Positions 8,710 through 17,410 of a stretch of 64,000 nt of DNA are shown piece after piece. The stretch's first letter is position 1. Each line of letters starts with the position of its first letter. The position numbers were made by a program, and so were the translations under genes. The notes beneath the pieces are model-generated. The model searched no databases, had not been told where the DNA came from, and worked only from the letters and a program-made list of their open reading frames with translations. The stretch is from positions 1,922,001-1,986,000 of the forward strand of contig OY760140.1 of assembly GCA_963663215.1 (NCBI GenBank), in the 5' to 3' direction. This DNA is from BJGV01 sp003230615. GTDB taxonomy: Bacteria; Pseudomonadota; Gammaproteobacteria; Burkholderiales; Nitrosomonadaceae.

Positions 8710-9738
8710 GCTGGGAAATATATCCCGTCAGCGAATTTAAGAATCATCAGGATTGCTGGCAGCGGCTCAATCAGGAGGGCATAGGCTCATTGCTGCTCGA
8801 GCTGTCATTTATTTCTCCTATACTTCACGCATTTGGTAGTGGCAAATAAATTCTTGCTCGTTATGAGAGTAATAATAATCTGCAGGCGATGGCGATACTC
8901 TCTACAGATGGCCGAGGAAAGTGGACAATTTTTCAGCCGTCACAGGCCCAATTGGCGCCTGGATCCATTGCGCTGGAGCTGATTTGTCCATGCTACCTTC
9001 CACTCATCAAGGAATTGCCCGGATATTGCACTGGTTCTCTGGGTTACACAGCAAGTCCCGAGTTTGGTGCCTCGACCTCAGGATCAAGGCACATGGAAAA
9101 TACTAGACTATATTCAGACCGCTAGAATTTCGTTACAGGGGGATTTTGACTCTTACTGGAAGACACGCGGTAAAAATTTACGTCAAAACATGAGAACGCA
9201 GAGAAACAGACTCGAAAAAATGTTGTGACTACGCTCTTACAGGTAAATACCAAGCTAGAAGAAGTAGAATAAGCGATTACGGATAATGGAAGAATTGAAA
9301 GTGCTGGCTGGAAAGCGGAGGGTGAAACTGTAGTTCACTTACAAAATGTCCAGGAAAATTTTATCTGAATATGTTGAAAATTTTTGTCGGCAAGGCGCTG
9401 GTCGCATGTACCGTTATTAGTATAATGACAAAATTGCTGCTATGGATCTGTGTATTGAAGGCAATGGTAGCATCATTGTCCTGAAAACTAACTTGTGAGG
9501 AAAGTCTTGACTATCGTACTGCGCCAGCTTTATTAATGCGACAGGAAGCATTTGAACGACTGTTTAACGATGGCAAGTTAAATAGAATTAAGTTCTATGG
9601 AAGGGCGATGGAATGACACAAAAGCTTGAGTGATGAGCTGCGCACCATGTACCACATTAATAAATATAGATGGGCGTCACTATTGTTGTTACAAGACATT
9701 ATCAGAAGGCTAGCTGCCACAATCAATCAAGGCAAATA
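8706..9738 (+). pseudogene. FemAB/GNAT-like acyltransferase, heavily decayed
   Basis: A FemAB-like acyltransferase can be followed through several frames: WEIYPVSEFKNHQDCW at the start, then SPILHAFGSGK-stop-ILARYE, DGRGKWTIFQPSQAQLAP, DFDSYWKTRGKNLRQNMR, GRIESAGWKAEGE, AAMDLCIEGNGSIIVL and PALLMRQEAFERLFNDGK, ending near FYGRAME-stop-HKSLSDELRTMYHINKYRWA. In-frame stops include TAA 8847, TAA 9270, TAG 9418 and TGA 9614, and there are several frameshifts. It is non-functional. FemAB-like GNAT proteins are common members of exosortase A (PEP-CTERM) exopolysaccharide clusters. Confidence 0.85.
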
Positions 9739-10060
9739 AAGAAATACTTTTGCTTTAAGTATGTGGTGCGGAAACAATAGAATGCGCTTACGGATCACCT
9801 TGGTTTGGAATAGGGGTACGTTAGGGCATGTTGGTGAAAGGCTTGATTATGATCTATATGTAGACGCATACGGTTGCTTGGCATTCCTTTCTGGTTACTT
9901 ATGTTCGTATCTCAGTCAGTTTGTATCTAATCATTCTGGATACCAATAATTTACTCAGGGTTCAAAGAATTTTCTTTTAATCATTATTGCGCTTCTTTAG
10001 TAAACGTAATATTGGAAATTACCATTCCGCTATGCGAAACATAATAACAACGGAGTAATC
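9739..10060 (+). other. Intergenic gap upstream of acyl carrier protein
   Basis: About 320 bases without a supported gene. A 62-codon open frame at 9761-9949 has no motif. The stretch may be further decayed coding DNA between the FemAB-like remnant and the ACP gene, and the end (about 10030-10060) supplies the ACP ribosome-binding site (acggag before the ATG). No terminator-like hairpin was seen. Confidence 0.4.
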
Positions 10061-10312
10061 ATGCAGAACCTTGATGAAGTGAAAGATATCTTGTCCGATG
10101 TGCTCAGTCTTGGTGAGCGAAAGAATTTTATAACAGTGGACTCAATCTTGCTGGGAAGTATTCCAGAATTGGATTCGATGGCGGTTGTTAATGTGATTAC
10201 AGCTTTGGAAGAACACTTTGGCATTACGGTTAACGACGATGAAATCAGCGCCAAGACTTTCGAGACACTTGGTAGTCTTACCTACTTTATTGAGCAGAAA
10301 TTAGCTGAATGA
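10061..10312 (+). CDS. Acyl carrier protein, exosortase A-cluster type
   Basis: An 83-residue acyl carrier protein. Serine in PELDSMAVV (about residue 39) is the expected 4'-phosphopantetheine attachment site, and the downstream helix ALEEHFGITVNDDEI and ETLGSLTYFIEQKL are typical. It is not the fatty-acid-synthesis ACP: the sequence differs and it is followed with an ATGA overlap by hydrolase 2. In exosortase A-associated clusters such an ACP works with an acyl-CoA ligase and hydrolases on an unknown acyl substrate. It is intact although most neighbours are broken. Confidence 0.85.
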   Translation: MQNLDEVKDILSDVLSLGERKNFITVDSILLGSIPELDSMAVVNVITALEEHFGITVNDDEISAKTFETLGSLTYFIEQKLAE

Positions 10313-11171
10313 AGGGATTTCCCAGAATTCCCCCTGCCGTATCTTTTTTCTTGAAAACAGAGTCTGGGGATCGTTTTTGTCTTTACCATGCCCCCCATCC
10401 GAATAAGGAATGTTGTGGGGCATTCATCTATGTTCATCCTTTCGGTGATGAGATGAATAAGTCAAGGCGTATGGTTGCATTGCAGGCGAGAGCATTTGCC
10501 ACCATGGGATTTGGTGTGTTACAGATGGATCTATTTGGTTGTGGAGATAGCGGCGGTGAGTTTGGAGATGCACGTTGGGATATCTGGAAGCAAGATCTCG
10601 GAATCGCGAAGAGTTGGCTCGAAAATCGTGCTATCGCTCCAATTAGCCTTTGGGGTTTGCGTTTAGGCGCACTGCTCGCGTTAGATTTTGCACGGGATTG
10701 TGGGAATATGATTGATAAGATCATTTTATGGCAGCCAGTGATTAACGGTGAATTATTCCTAACCCAGTTTTTGCGGTTGCGATTGGCCAATGAAATGCTT
10801 GCTGGCGGTTCGGAGAAAACAACGGGAACGCACAGGCTATGCGTAGTTCTCTAGCTGTCGGAGAGCGGCTTGAAGTGGCTGGCTATGAGCTCACCTCTGA
10901 TCTCACAGTAGCGATTGATAGTTTGAGGGCAATCAAGTTGCTAGTACCCAAAGTCCCTGTTCATTGGTTCGAGATTGTATCTGAGTCGGGCCGCACCATG
11001 CCACCTGCAGGGGCAAAAGTGGTGAGAGCATGGGAGAAAGAAGGGGGCAACCTGAAGGTACATCTCGTCCCTTGTGTGCCTTTCTGGGCAACCCAGGAGA
11101 TCTCAGAATGCCCTGAGCTTATATCAGCCACAGCAAGGATTCTCAGTAAAAAGTGTAACCATGAATTTTGA
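10309..11171 (+). pseudogene. Exosortase A system-associated hydrolase 2, frameshifted
   Basis: An alpha/beta-hydrolase matching exosortase A system-associated hydrolase 2 (TIGR03101 type): FIYVHPFGDEMNKSRRMVAL, QMDLFGCGDSGGEFGDARW, ISLWGLRLGALLALDFA, ILWQPVINGELFLTQFLRL. The first frame stops at 10854 after an unrelated tail. The true continuation is in the next frame, reading NGNAQAMRSSLAVG, then VAGYELTSDL, and ending PFWATQEISECPELI. A single A missing near 10814-10818 (run after GGSE) explains the break. The start overlaps the ACP stop. The substrate of this family is unknown. Confidence 0.85.
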
Positions 11172-12036
11172 AGAGCGCGCCCTCAGTTTCTCCTGCCATG
11201 ATTCCTGGCTGTATGGAATTCTGAGTTTGCCTGAGAAGGTTATCTCTCGGGGTGTCCTGATAGTGGTGGGCGGACCGCAGTATCGGGTGGGAAGTCACCG
11301 CCAGTTTATGTTGCTTGCACGCCACCTTGCCGCACATGGTGTGCCTGTAATGCGCTTTGACTATAGGGGGATGGGCGATAGTGAAGGGGATACTAGAAAT
11401 TTCGAGAATATAAAGGACGATTTATACTATGCAATTAATCAATTTTTCGAGGAAGTACATTCTCTTAAGGAGATTGTGATTTGGTGGTTATGTGATACTG
11501 CGTCGGCTGCTCTTTTCTATGCTTACCAAGATCGGCGCGTGACCGGACTAGTATTGCTGAACCCTTGGGTAAGGACAGATGAGGGTATCGCTAAAGCCCG
11601 ACTAAAACATTACTACGTTGCTCGCCTACTTGAGTCAGAGTTTTGGAGCAAAATCTGGCAATGGCATTTTAATTTTACTAAAGCAATTCAATCTTTTTCA
11701 AAGAACGTCAGCGAGGCTCTGACAGGGAGAAAAGGAATTGCGGCTACCCTAAAAGGCGGGGCTTCCAATGAACCTTGCGATCTTACTTCACTTCCGGAAA
11801 GAATGTTTGACGGACTAAATCGTTTCAAGGGAAAAGCGCTACTGATCACAAGCGGCGATGATCTTACAGTGCAGGAATTTACAGATTTAGTTAAAGCGTC
11901 ACCCAAATGGCAAAAACTATTGGGATCCCCTAACGTGAGACATTTTGATATCCCTGAAGCCGATCATACCTTTTCCCGGCATGATTGGCGCGACCAGGTG
12001 GCTTCTTGGACAAGAGAGTGGATTCAGTCATGGTGA
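11161..12036 (+). CDS. Exosortase A system-associated hydrolase 1
   Basis: A 291-residue alpha/beta-hydrolase of the exosortase A-associated hydrolase 1 type (TIGR03100): ISRGVLIVVGGPQYRVGSHR, PVMRFDYRGMGDSEGD, a late acid in LITSGDDLTVQEF and a histidine in DIPEADHTFSRHDW. The nucleophile-elbow region reads IWWLCDTASAALFYA, where family members usually have a Gly before Leu-Cys-Asp; here it is Trp, which could impair the turn. The start at 11161 is chosen because it follows the end of hydrolase 2 with an 11-base overlap; upstream codons in the same frame belong to that gene. It is open from end to end. Confidence 0.85.
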   Translation: MNFEERALSFSCHDSWLYGILSLPEKVISRGVLIVVGGPQYRVGSHRQFMLLARHLAAHGVPVMRFDYRGMGDSEGDTRNFENIKDDLYYAINQFFEEVHSLKEIVIWWLCDTASAALFYAYQDRRVTGLVLLNPWVRTDEGIAKARLKHYYVARLLESEFWSKIWQWHFNFTKAIQSFSKNVSEALTGRKGIAATLKGGASNEPCDLTSLPERMFDGLNRFKGKALLITSGDDLTVQEFTDLVKASPKWQKLLGSPNVRHFDIPEADHTFSRHDWRDQVASWTREWIQSW

Positions 12037-13273
12037 AGCGCGTTTTGATGATCGCGTTTCACTATCCACCTGTACAGGGGAGTAGCGGCATCCAGCGTAC
12101 GTTGAAGTTTTCCAAATACATACCAGATTTGGTTGGGAGCCCATAGTGCTTACAGCACATCGAATGGCATATTCAAGCTTAGGTAACGATCAAATCAGTG
12201 AAATTTCAAATCAGACCTATCGTGCCTTTGCTCTAGATACTTCCAGACATTTGTCGGTTATGGGACGTTACCCGATCTTTTTATCGTTGCCAGACCGTTG
12301 GGCTTCTTGGTGGCTCGGGGCTGTTCCTTTGGGCTTATATTTGATTAAAAAATATCGACCAGACATTATCTGGTCAACTTATCCAATTGCAACAGCTCAT
12401 TTAATTGGACTCAGTTTGAGTCGTCTAACAGGGGTTCCCTGGGCGGCTGATCTCAGGGATCCAATGGTCGACGTAGACTACCCGCGCAACCTACTGACTC
12501 GTCGGATACATCAATGGATTGAAAGAAAAACAATTGTGCATTGTACCCGGGCAGTTCTTACCACTCCTGGGGCTATTAAAGATTATGAGGCAAGATTTCC
12601 AAAAATTCCTGCTTCCCGGTTTTGCCTGATTGAAAATGGTTACGATGAGGAAAATTTTGCGGCAGCTGAAGCAAGCATTGCAGAAAGGGGGGGCAAAAAT
12701 AAACAAATCGTGTTGGTACATAGCGGAATTATTTACCCTTCCGAGCGTGATCCGATTCCATTTTTCGAGGCCTTGGCAGCTTTATCCCAACAGGTGTTAG
12801 TTTCCCCTGAAAATCTCAAGGTGATCCTTCGCGCAGCCGCAAACGACAAGTTTCTTTTACAACTTATTGATCAGTATGGTATTGGGGAAATTGTCGTGTT
12901 AGCGCCATTCATACCCTATCAGGAAGCTTTGAACGAAATGTTGACGGCAGATGGCTTATTAATTCTTCAGGCGTCCGATTGCAATAATCAGATACCAGCA
13001 AAACTCTATGAGTATCTACGTGCTCGCCGTCCTATACTGGCCTTGACTGATCCGGTTGGAGATACTGCTGCTGCGCTGATGAATATGGGGATTAACACAA
13101 TAGCTCCTCTAGATTCGAAGGATGGTATTATGCATGAACTGCTCAATTTCCTGGCATTGGTCAAGGAGAACAATGCGCCGATCGCGTCAATGGAAAAAGT
13201 ACTTAACAATTCCCGAAGATCAAAGTCGAAAGAGCTAGCTAATCTTTTTGATCAGGTGACTGGGAATTTCTAA
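12030..13273 (+). pseudogene. Glycosyltransferase (GT4-like), frameshifted near the N-terminus
   Basis: The gene begins at 12030, overlapping the hydrolase 1 stop, with VLMIAFHYPPVQGSSGIQR, a typical GT4 N-terminus. Its frame hits TAG at 12145. The next frame carries GWEPIVLTAHRMAYSS and the rest: WAADLRDPMVDVDYP, VLVHSGIIYPSERDP, VVLAPFIPYQEALNEML and PAKLYEYLRARRPILAL (donor-binding EPAK-like segment). One T missing in the T-run at about 12126-12129 (PDF-GWEP) accounts for the shift. The protein would transfer a sugar onto a lipid-linked or growing polysaccharide. An internal start at 12146 would lack the N-terminal Rossmann strand. Confidence 0.85.
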
Positions 13274-13428
13274 ACATACTTTCTCTGTTCATGTATGAGG
13301 AAAGTTTTCGATAGGCTACAAAAGATAAGTAATATTGTGACTTTCATCACAGAATTCCACGTTCAATAGCATTACCCTGTATCGACAATTATACATCACA
13401 TGTATTGTACTACTTAAAGCGGAGCCTT

Positions 13429-14125
13429 ATGAAAACCTTGTCTGGCATTGCCCTATTAATAATTTTGGTAGTAGCAACCAACCTTCAGGCGGAACCTTTT
13501 TGTGGGGAATTGGATGCAGATTTTTTTGGGCCTTTTGATTACACTAATACCTACGATAGGAGAAATTTGCAGCTTGCCGAAGGAGGCCGCTTCACGTCAA
13601 ATATTAGAAACCTGGTCAGCGGTAATGAGGGTTCTCTTGCATCCGAACTCGCTTACACTTTGAGGGCATTCCCAAATCACTACCCGGCCCTGATCGCATT
13701 AGCTAAACTTAGCTTAAGGAGAGACAGGAGTGTTGATTATCCGCGTGATCAATTATATTCTGCTGAATGCTTTTTTGATCGTGCTATGCGGTTCAGGCCA
13801 AGTGATGTCACGGTGCGTACGATATATGGAAACTATTTACATAGTCTTGATGGGAGGCAGGATGATGCCATGGAACAATATCAAGTAGCAGCTAGCAGCT
13901 AGGCTGCAGCCAGAAAATCCCACCGTCAACTACAATATTGGCTTGATGTATCTGAAAGAAAAGGATTATGAGCAGGCAATAGTTCATGCAAAGAAAGCCT
14001 ATGAGTTGGGTTTCCCATTACCCGGCCTTAGAAACAAGCTAATGAAAACAGGAAAGTTGGATGAAGAAGTACGTGATGAGGTAGATGAAAATGTAGACGA
14101 AAAGATAGAGGTTGAGCCGCAGTAA
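13429..14125 (+). pseudogene. Secreted TPR protein disrupted by a 7-bp duplication
   Basis: Start at 13429 after a GCGGAG ribosome-binding site. The signal peptide (MKTLSGIALLIILVVATNLQ) is followed by tetratricopeptide-like helices (YPALIALAKLSLRRDRS, TIYGNYLHSLDGRQDDAMEQ). The frame stops at 13900 directly after two tandem copies of agcagct (13887-13893, 13894-13900). Removing one copy restores the reading frame as YQVAARLQPENPTVNYNIGL and a second TPR unit (YLKEKDYEQAIVHAKKAYEL), ending with an acidic tail. It is probably a periplasmic scaffold in the exopolysaccharide cluster, now inactive unless it reverts by slippage. Confidence 0.8.
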
Positions 14126-14361
14126 TAATTTTTCCACAGTATGGTAGCTGCAAGAAAGATACTAGATATAGCTATCCAGTAACTAGTTATTCCAAGCCAT
14201 AGAGTTGTTACTCAGTTATAAGAACTCTAGTCACTTGATGCTCTGTCTCATGTGTCAAATCTGCCCGTAAGTCAACTAAGATTGAGATCCCTTTATGTGG
14301 GACCTTAGATCAAGGGAATAACGGCATAAGCAGTCCTTGATTTGTTATTTATCAAATAATA

Positions 14362-14700
14362 ATGTGTTTCATGCCGCTTCGGCTACATGAAGTTCTTTGG
14401 GATGGAGGTGTGTCGTCCTTGAGAAGGAGTTGGTGGCACGAGAAGATTTATCAGGATGCCATAGCACGTGTTAATTTCCTCAATTGGAATGGTGTATCCA
14501 TGTTTGAGTACCGCTGGGATTCATCAACTGACGATTTTTTTCTCATCGAACTGAACGCTCGATTCTGGGGATCGCTGCACTTGCCATTCTATACTGGAGT
14601 TTACTATGCTTTCAATTGATCCCAGGGTTAAGTCGGATATGATATTTCCTGGGGACAGTAAGCTATATTGGCGGTCAATTTCCGATACAGTCAGGAAGTT
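14362..14700 (+). pseudogene. C-terminal remnant of an ATP-grasp protein
   Basis: The fragment begins abruptly and reads RVNFLNWNGVSMFEYRWD, then DFFLIELNARFWGSLHLPF, the C-terminal Mg-ATP-binding strand (E-x-N) of carbamoyl-phosphate-synthase-like ATP-grasp proteins. A further piece lies in the next frame (DPRVKSDMIFPGDSKLYWR) up to about 14700. The N-terminal two-thirds are missing: 14126-14361 shows nothing recognisable. ATP-grasp enzymes occur in exosortase-linked clusters, so this is probably the far end of the same degraded block. Confidence 0.75.
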
Positions 14701-14753
14701 TCTGTCCTGAGCCAAGCCTCGCTATAAATGTAGATGAGTGTCACATCAAAAAA

Positions 14754-14787
14754 AGAGGCTTCAACCGTAAGGTTGAAGCCTCTTTTA
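14754..14787 (-). terminator. Rho-independent terminator of nirK
   Basis: A perfect 13-bp inverted repeat (agaggcttcaacc / ggttgaagcctct) with a GTAA loop lies 28 bases after the nirK stop. On the minus strand it is followed by a run of seven T. The plus-strand side also has four T, so it may act in both directions and shield nirK from the decayed cluster. Confidence 0.95.
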
Positions 14788-14814
14788 TTTACGACTTTGA
14801 CGAACTCTTCTTAC

Positions 14815-15894
14815 TTATTTAGTTATCGGTCCTGGTTTTTTGGTTTGTTCCATGAGAGTTTTGTTCCATTTGCCTTCAACTTTCACATGCGCAGCTGCAC
14901 CTAGCAATACTGCTTCAAGCAGGTTGTGACTGAGATACACATACAACCCATTTTGCCTGAACTGATAACCAGCAGCAGTGGCGGAGCCACCTGGAACAAA
15001 CCAGGTTTCACGATTGGTTTGGGGTGTATCGCTAAATGAACCACCATTCCACACCAGGTCAGCATGGCCACCAATCAGATGTGGCCTAGAATCGCGGTTA
15101 GATTGGGAGTGAATGAAAAGTACTTTCTCGCCCACTTTTGCTGTGAGTGAATTGTCACCTGTCAGCGCACCCGCGGTACCATTGAAGACGACATGGGTCG
15201 GAATAAGTCCTTTTCCTACTTCTAGCATGTCAGCCATCCCGTCGAGGGGCTTGACATATTTTTTGTATTTGCCGTTCTTATCCTTGGGCAGATAAAGATC
15301 TTGCTCTCCAATGTAATAGGCCCGATCGTAACGCCATGGCTTACCCTTAGCATCTTTCAAGCCACCCCGAGGTAGCACCATGAGAGCACCATTCATCCCA
15401 GAGATAGTATGGAACGGAATCATAGTTCCACCTGGCGCACAGTGATATACAAATACCCCAGATTTGATCGCCTTCCAGGTCAGCACTACTTCTTCACCTG
15501 GGGCTACTAAATTTAAGGATGCACCACCCAACGCACCCGTTGCTGCGTGGAAATCGAGATTGTGTGGCATCGTATTGTTCTTTGGATTGACTAGCGTTAA
15601 TTCGACCCAATCTCCCTCATGCACCACGATTAGTGGAGCGGGTACCGAACCATTGAAAGTCAATGCCCAATAACTTGTATTTGCATCCGCTTTCATCAGT
15701 TTTTCTTCAACCACCAGTCGTATCGCTACAACTTTAGGTTTTCCCTTGGCTACCTGATCATGCTTTGGCAGGAAAGGTGGGGCTACCAATTTTTGTGTTA
15801 CTCGAGGTGTACCGGCTGGCGCATTTGCCATAACTTGCGTGGCACCGATACAAAATATCCCAAATCCAATAATTAGTTGTACAGCCTTGTTCAT
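14815..15894 (-). CDS. nirK: Copper-containing nitrite reductase (class I NirK)
   Basis: Reduces nitrite to nitric oxide in the periplasm. The protein has a signal peptide cut near MANAPA and two cupredoxin domains. All expected ligands are visible: type 1 Cu His111, Cys152, His162 and Met167 (PHNLDFHAATG; YHCAPGGTMIPFHTISGM), type 2 Cu His116, His151 and the His in LSHNLLEA, plus catalytic Asp114 and the His in RPHLIGGHADLVW. The start at 15894 is chosen because GGAGGG lies 5 bases upstream; the earlier ATG at 15906 would overlap that site. It is a single-gene unit with its own terminator. In nitrifiers NirK serves nitrite or NO metabolism. The 16187-15895 upstream gap shows no obvious regulator box. 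Confidence 0.95.
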   Translation of the reverse strand: MNKAVQLIIGFGIFCIGATQVMANAPAGTPRVTQKLVAPPFLPKHDQVAKGKPKVVAIRLVVEEKLMKADANTSYWALTFNGSVPAPLIVVHEGDWVELTLVNPKNNTMPHNLDFHAATGALGGASLNLVAPGEEVVLTWKAIKSGVFVYHCAPGGTMIPFHTISGMNGALMVLPRGGLKDAKGKPWRYDRAYYIGEQDLYLPKDKNGKYKKYVKPLDGMADMLEVGKGLIPTHVVFNGTAGALTGDNSLTAKVGEKVLFIHSQSNRDSRPHLIGGHADLVWNGGSFSDTPQTNRETWFVPGGSATAAGYQFRQNGLYVYLSHNLLEAVLLGAAAHVKVEGKWNKTLMEQTKKPGPITK

Positions 15895-16187
15895 AATTCC
15901 CTCCATTAAATATTAATTGCCGCGCAAAAAAAACATATGCGCCATCTAATTGCTATTACATTTAAAGTTACAGAACCTACTATTACACCCTAGGATGCGA
16001 CAATTTGCCACATTCTATAATTTTCTACACTCTACTATATTCGCGTTTCACTATCATTGCGTTAGCCTAATGATCTCTCGGGCAAAGCAATGCCTGGACA
16101 AAGTAGCAACATACTATACATACTTAAGTTACCTCTGTCCACGTAGATTTTTCTTATTATGATGTGAGAAATAGGCAGGGGTTTAAC

Positions 16188-17387
16188 TCATAGTGCTTCG
16201 AATACACTTGCTGCTCCCATACCAGTTCCAATACACATGGTGACCATGCCATATTTATGCTTATGCCGTCGTAAACCATGAAGTAGTGTAGCAACACGGA
16301 TGGCGCCGGTCGCACCAAGAGGATGACCAAGCGCAATCGCTCCCCCTAAAGGATTGACCTTGGCTCGATCCAGTCCGAGATCGTTGATGACCGCAAGACT
16401 TTGGGCAGCGAAGGCTTCGTTTAATTCAATCCAATCAAGATCGTCTGGTTGTAACCCAACTTGCTTTAGTACTTTTGGGATCGCTTTGATCGGGCCAACG
16501 CCCATTATCTCAGGTGGTACGCCGGCCACTGCAAATCCAATGAAGCGTCCAATTGGTGCGAGGTTAAAGCGTTTCAGTGCCGCTTCACTTACAACGATCA
16601 CAGCACCCGCACCGTCAGACATCTGCGAGCTATTACCTGCTGTTACCGAGCCCTTGGCCGCAAATACTGGCCTTAGTTTAGCAAGGGTATCCTGATTGGT
16701 ACCAAGGCGCGGTCCCTCGTCGGTATCTCTAATGGAAGATACATCCCTAATTTCATGTGCATCAAGATCAGGTTGTCTTTCTTCAACTGTGTAATGCGTA
16801 ATTTCCTGACTAAACTCACCCATCTCGATGGCTTTAAGTGCTCTGGTGTGACTTGTCACCGCAAATTCATCCTGAGCCTCGCGACTCACTTTCCATTGTT
16901 CTGCGACTTTCTCCGCAGTCATGCCCATGCCGTAGGCAATCCCGATGTTCTCATCGTGCAAGAATATCGCCGGATTCATCGCTACCTTGTTGCCCATCAT
17001 CGGCACCATGCTCATGCTTTCTGTACCTGCGGCTATTATCATGTCTGCCTCACCCAGGCGGACGCGGTCTGCGGCTAGCGCTACCGCCTGAAGTCCTGAA
17101 GAACAGAAGCGGTTAATGGTCATGCCTGCCACGTTATTAGGTAATCCTGCTAGCAGCAGCGCAATGCGTGCCACATTCATGCCTTGTTCTGCTTCTGGCA
17201 TGGCACACCCGACAATAACATCATCAATTGCTGTCGGATCAAGTCCGGCACATTGTTGCATAGCTGCAGTCAGCACATGTGCCAGCATGTCATCAGGTCG
17301 CACGGTCTTGAACATGCCGCGTGGCGCTTTACCAACTGGTGTTCGTATTGCGGAAACTATATACGCATCTTGAATTTGTTTTGTCAT
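16188..17387 (-). CDS. fadA: Acetyl-CoA C-acyltransferase (3-ketoacyl-CoA thiolase)
   Basis: Last step of beta-oxidation: thiolytic cleavage of 3-ketoacyl-CoA. The 399-residue thiolase shows the acyl-enzyme cysteine in NRFCSSGLQAVAL (Cys95), the active-site His in GGAIALGHPLGATGA and the second Cys in MCIGTGMGAASVF. The length is normal. It lies 23 bases after fadB on the same strand, so the two are probably co-transcribed and form the trifunctional-like complex. Confidence 0.95.
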   Translation of the reverse strand: MTKQIQDAYIVSAIRTPVGKAPRGMFKTVRPDDMLAHVLTAAMQQCAGLDPTAIDDVIVGCAMPEAEQGMNVARIALLLAGLPNNVAGMTINRFCSSGLQAVALAADRVRLGEADMIIAAGTESMSMVPMMGNKVAMNPAIFLHDENIGIAYGMGMTAEKVAEQWKVSREAQDEFAVTSHTRALKAIEMGEFSQEITHYTVEERQPDLDAHEIRDVSSIRDTDEGPRLGTNQDTLAKLRPVFAAKGSVTAGNSSQMSDGAGAVIVVSEAALKRFNLAPIGRFIGFAVAGVPPEIMGVGPIKAIPKVLKQVGLQPDDLDWIELNEAFAAQSLAVINDLGLDRAKVNPLGGAIALGHPLGATGAIRVATLLHGLRRHKHKYGMVTMCIGTGMGAASVFEAL

Positions 17388-17410
17388 GGTGTGTCTCCTG
17401 TAACACTAGC

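Noticed and set aside
8889..9125. 78-codon open frame as a separate gene
   Set aside because: It is one of the shifted pieces of the FemAB-like pseudogene: the neighbouring frame at 8921-9106 continues the same protein.
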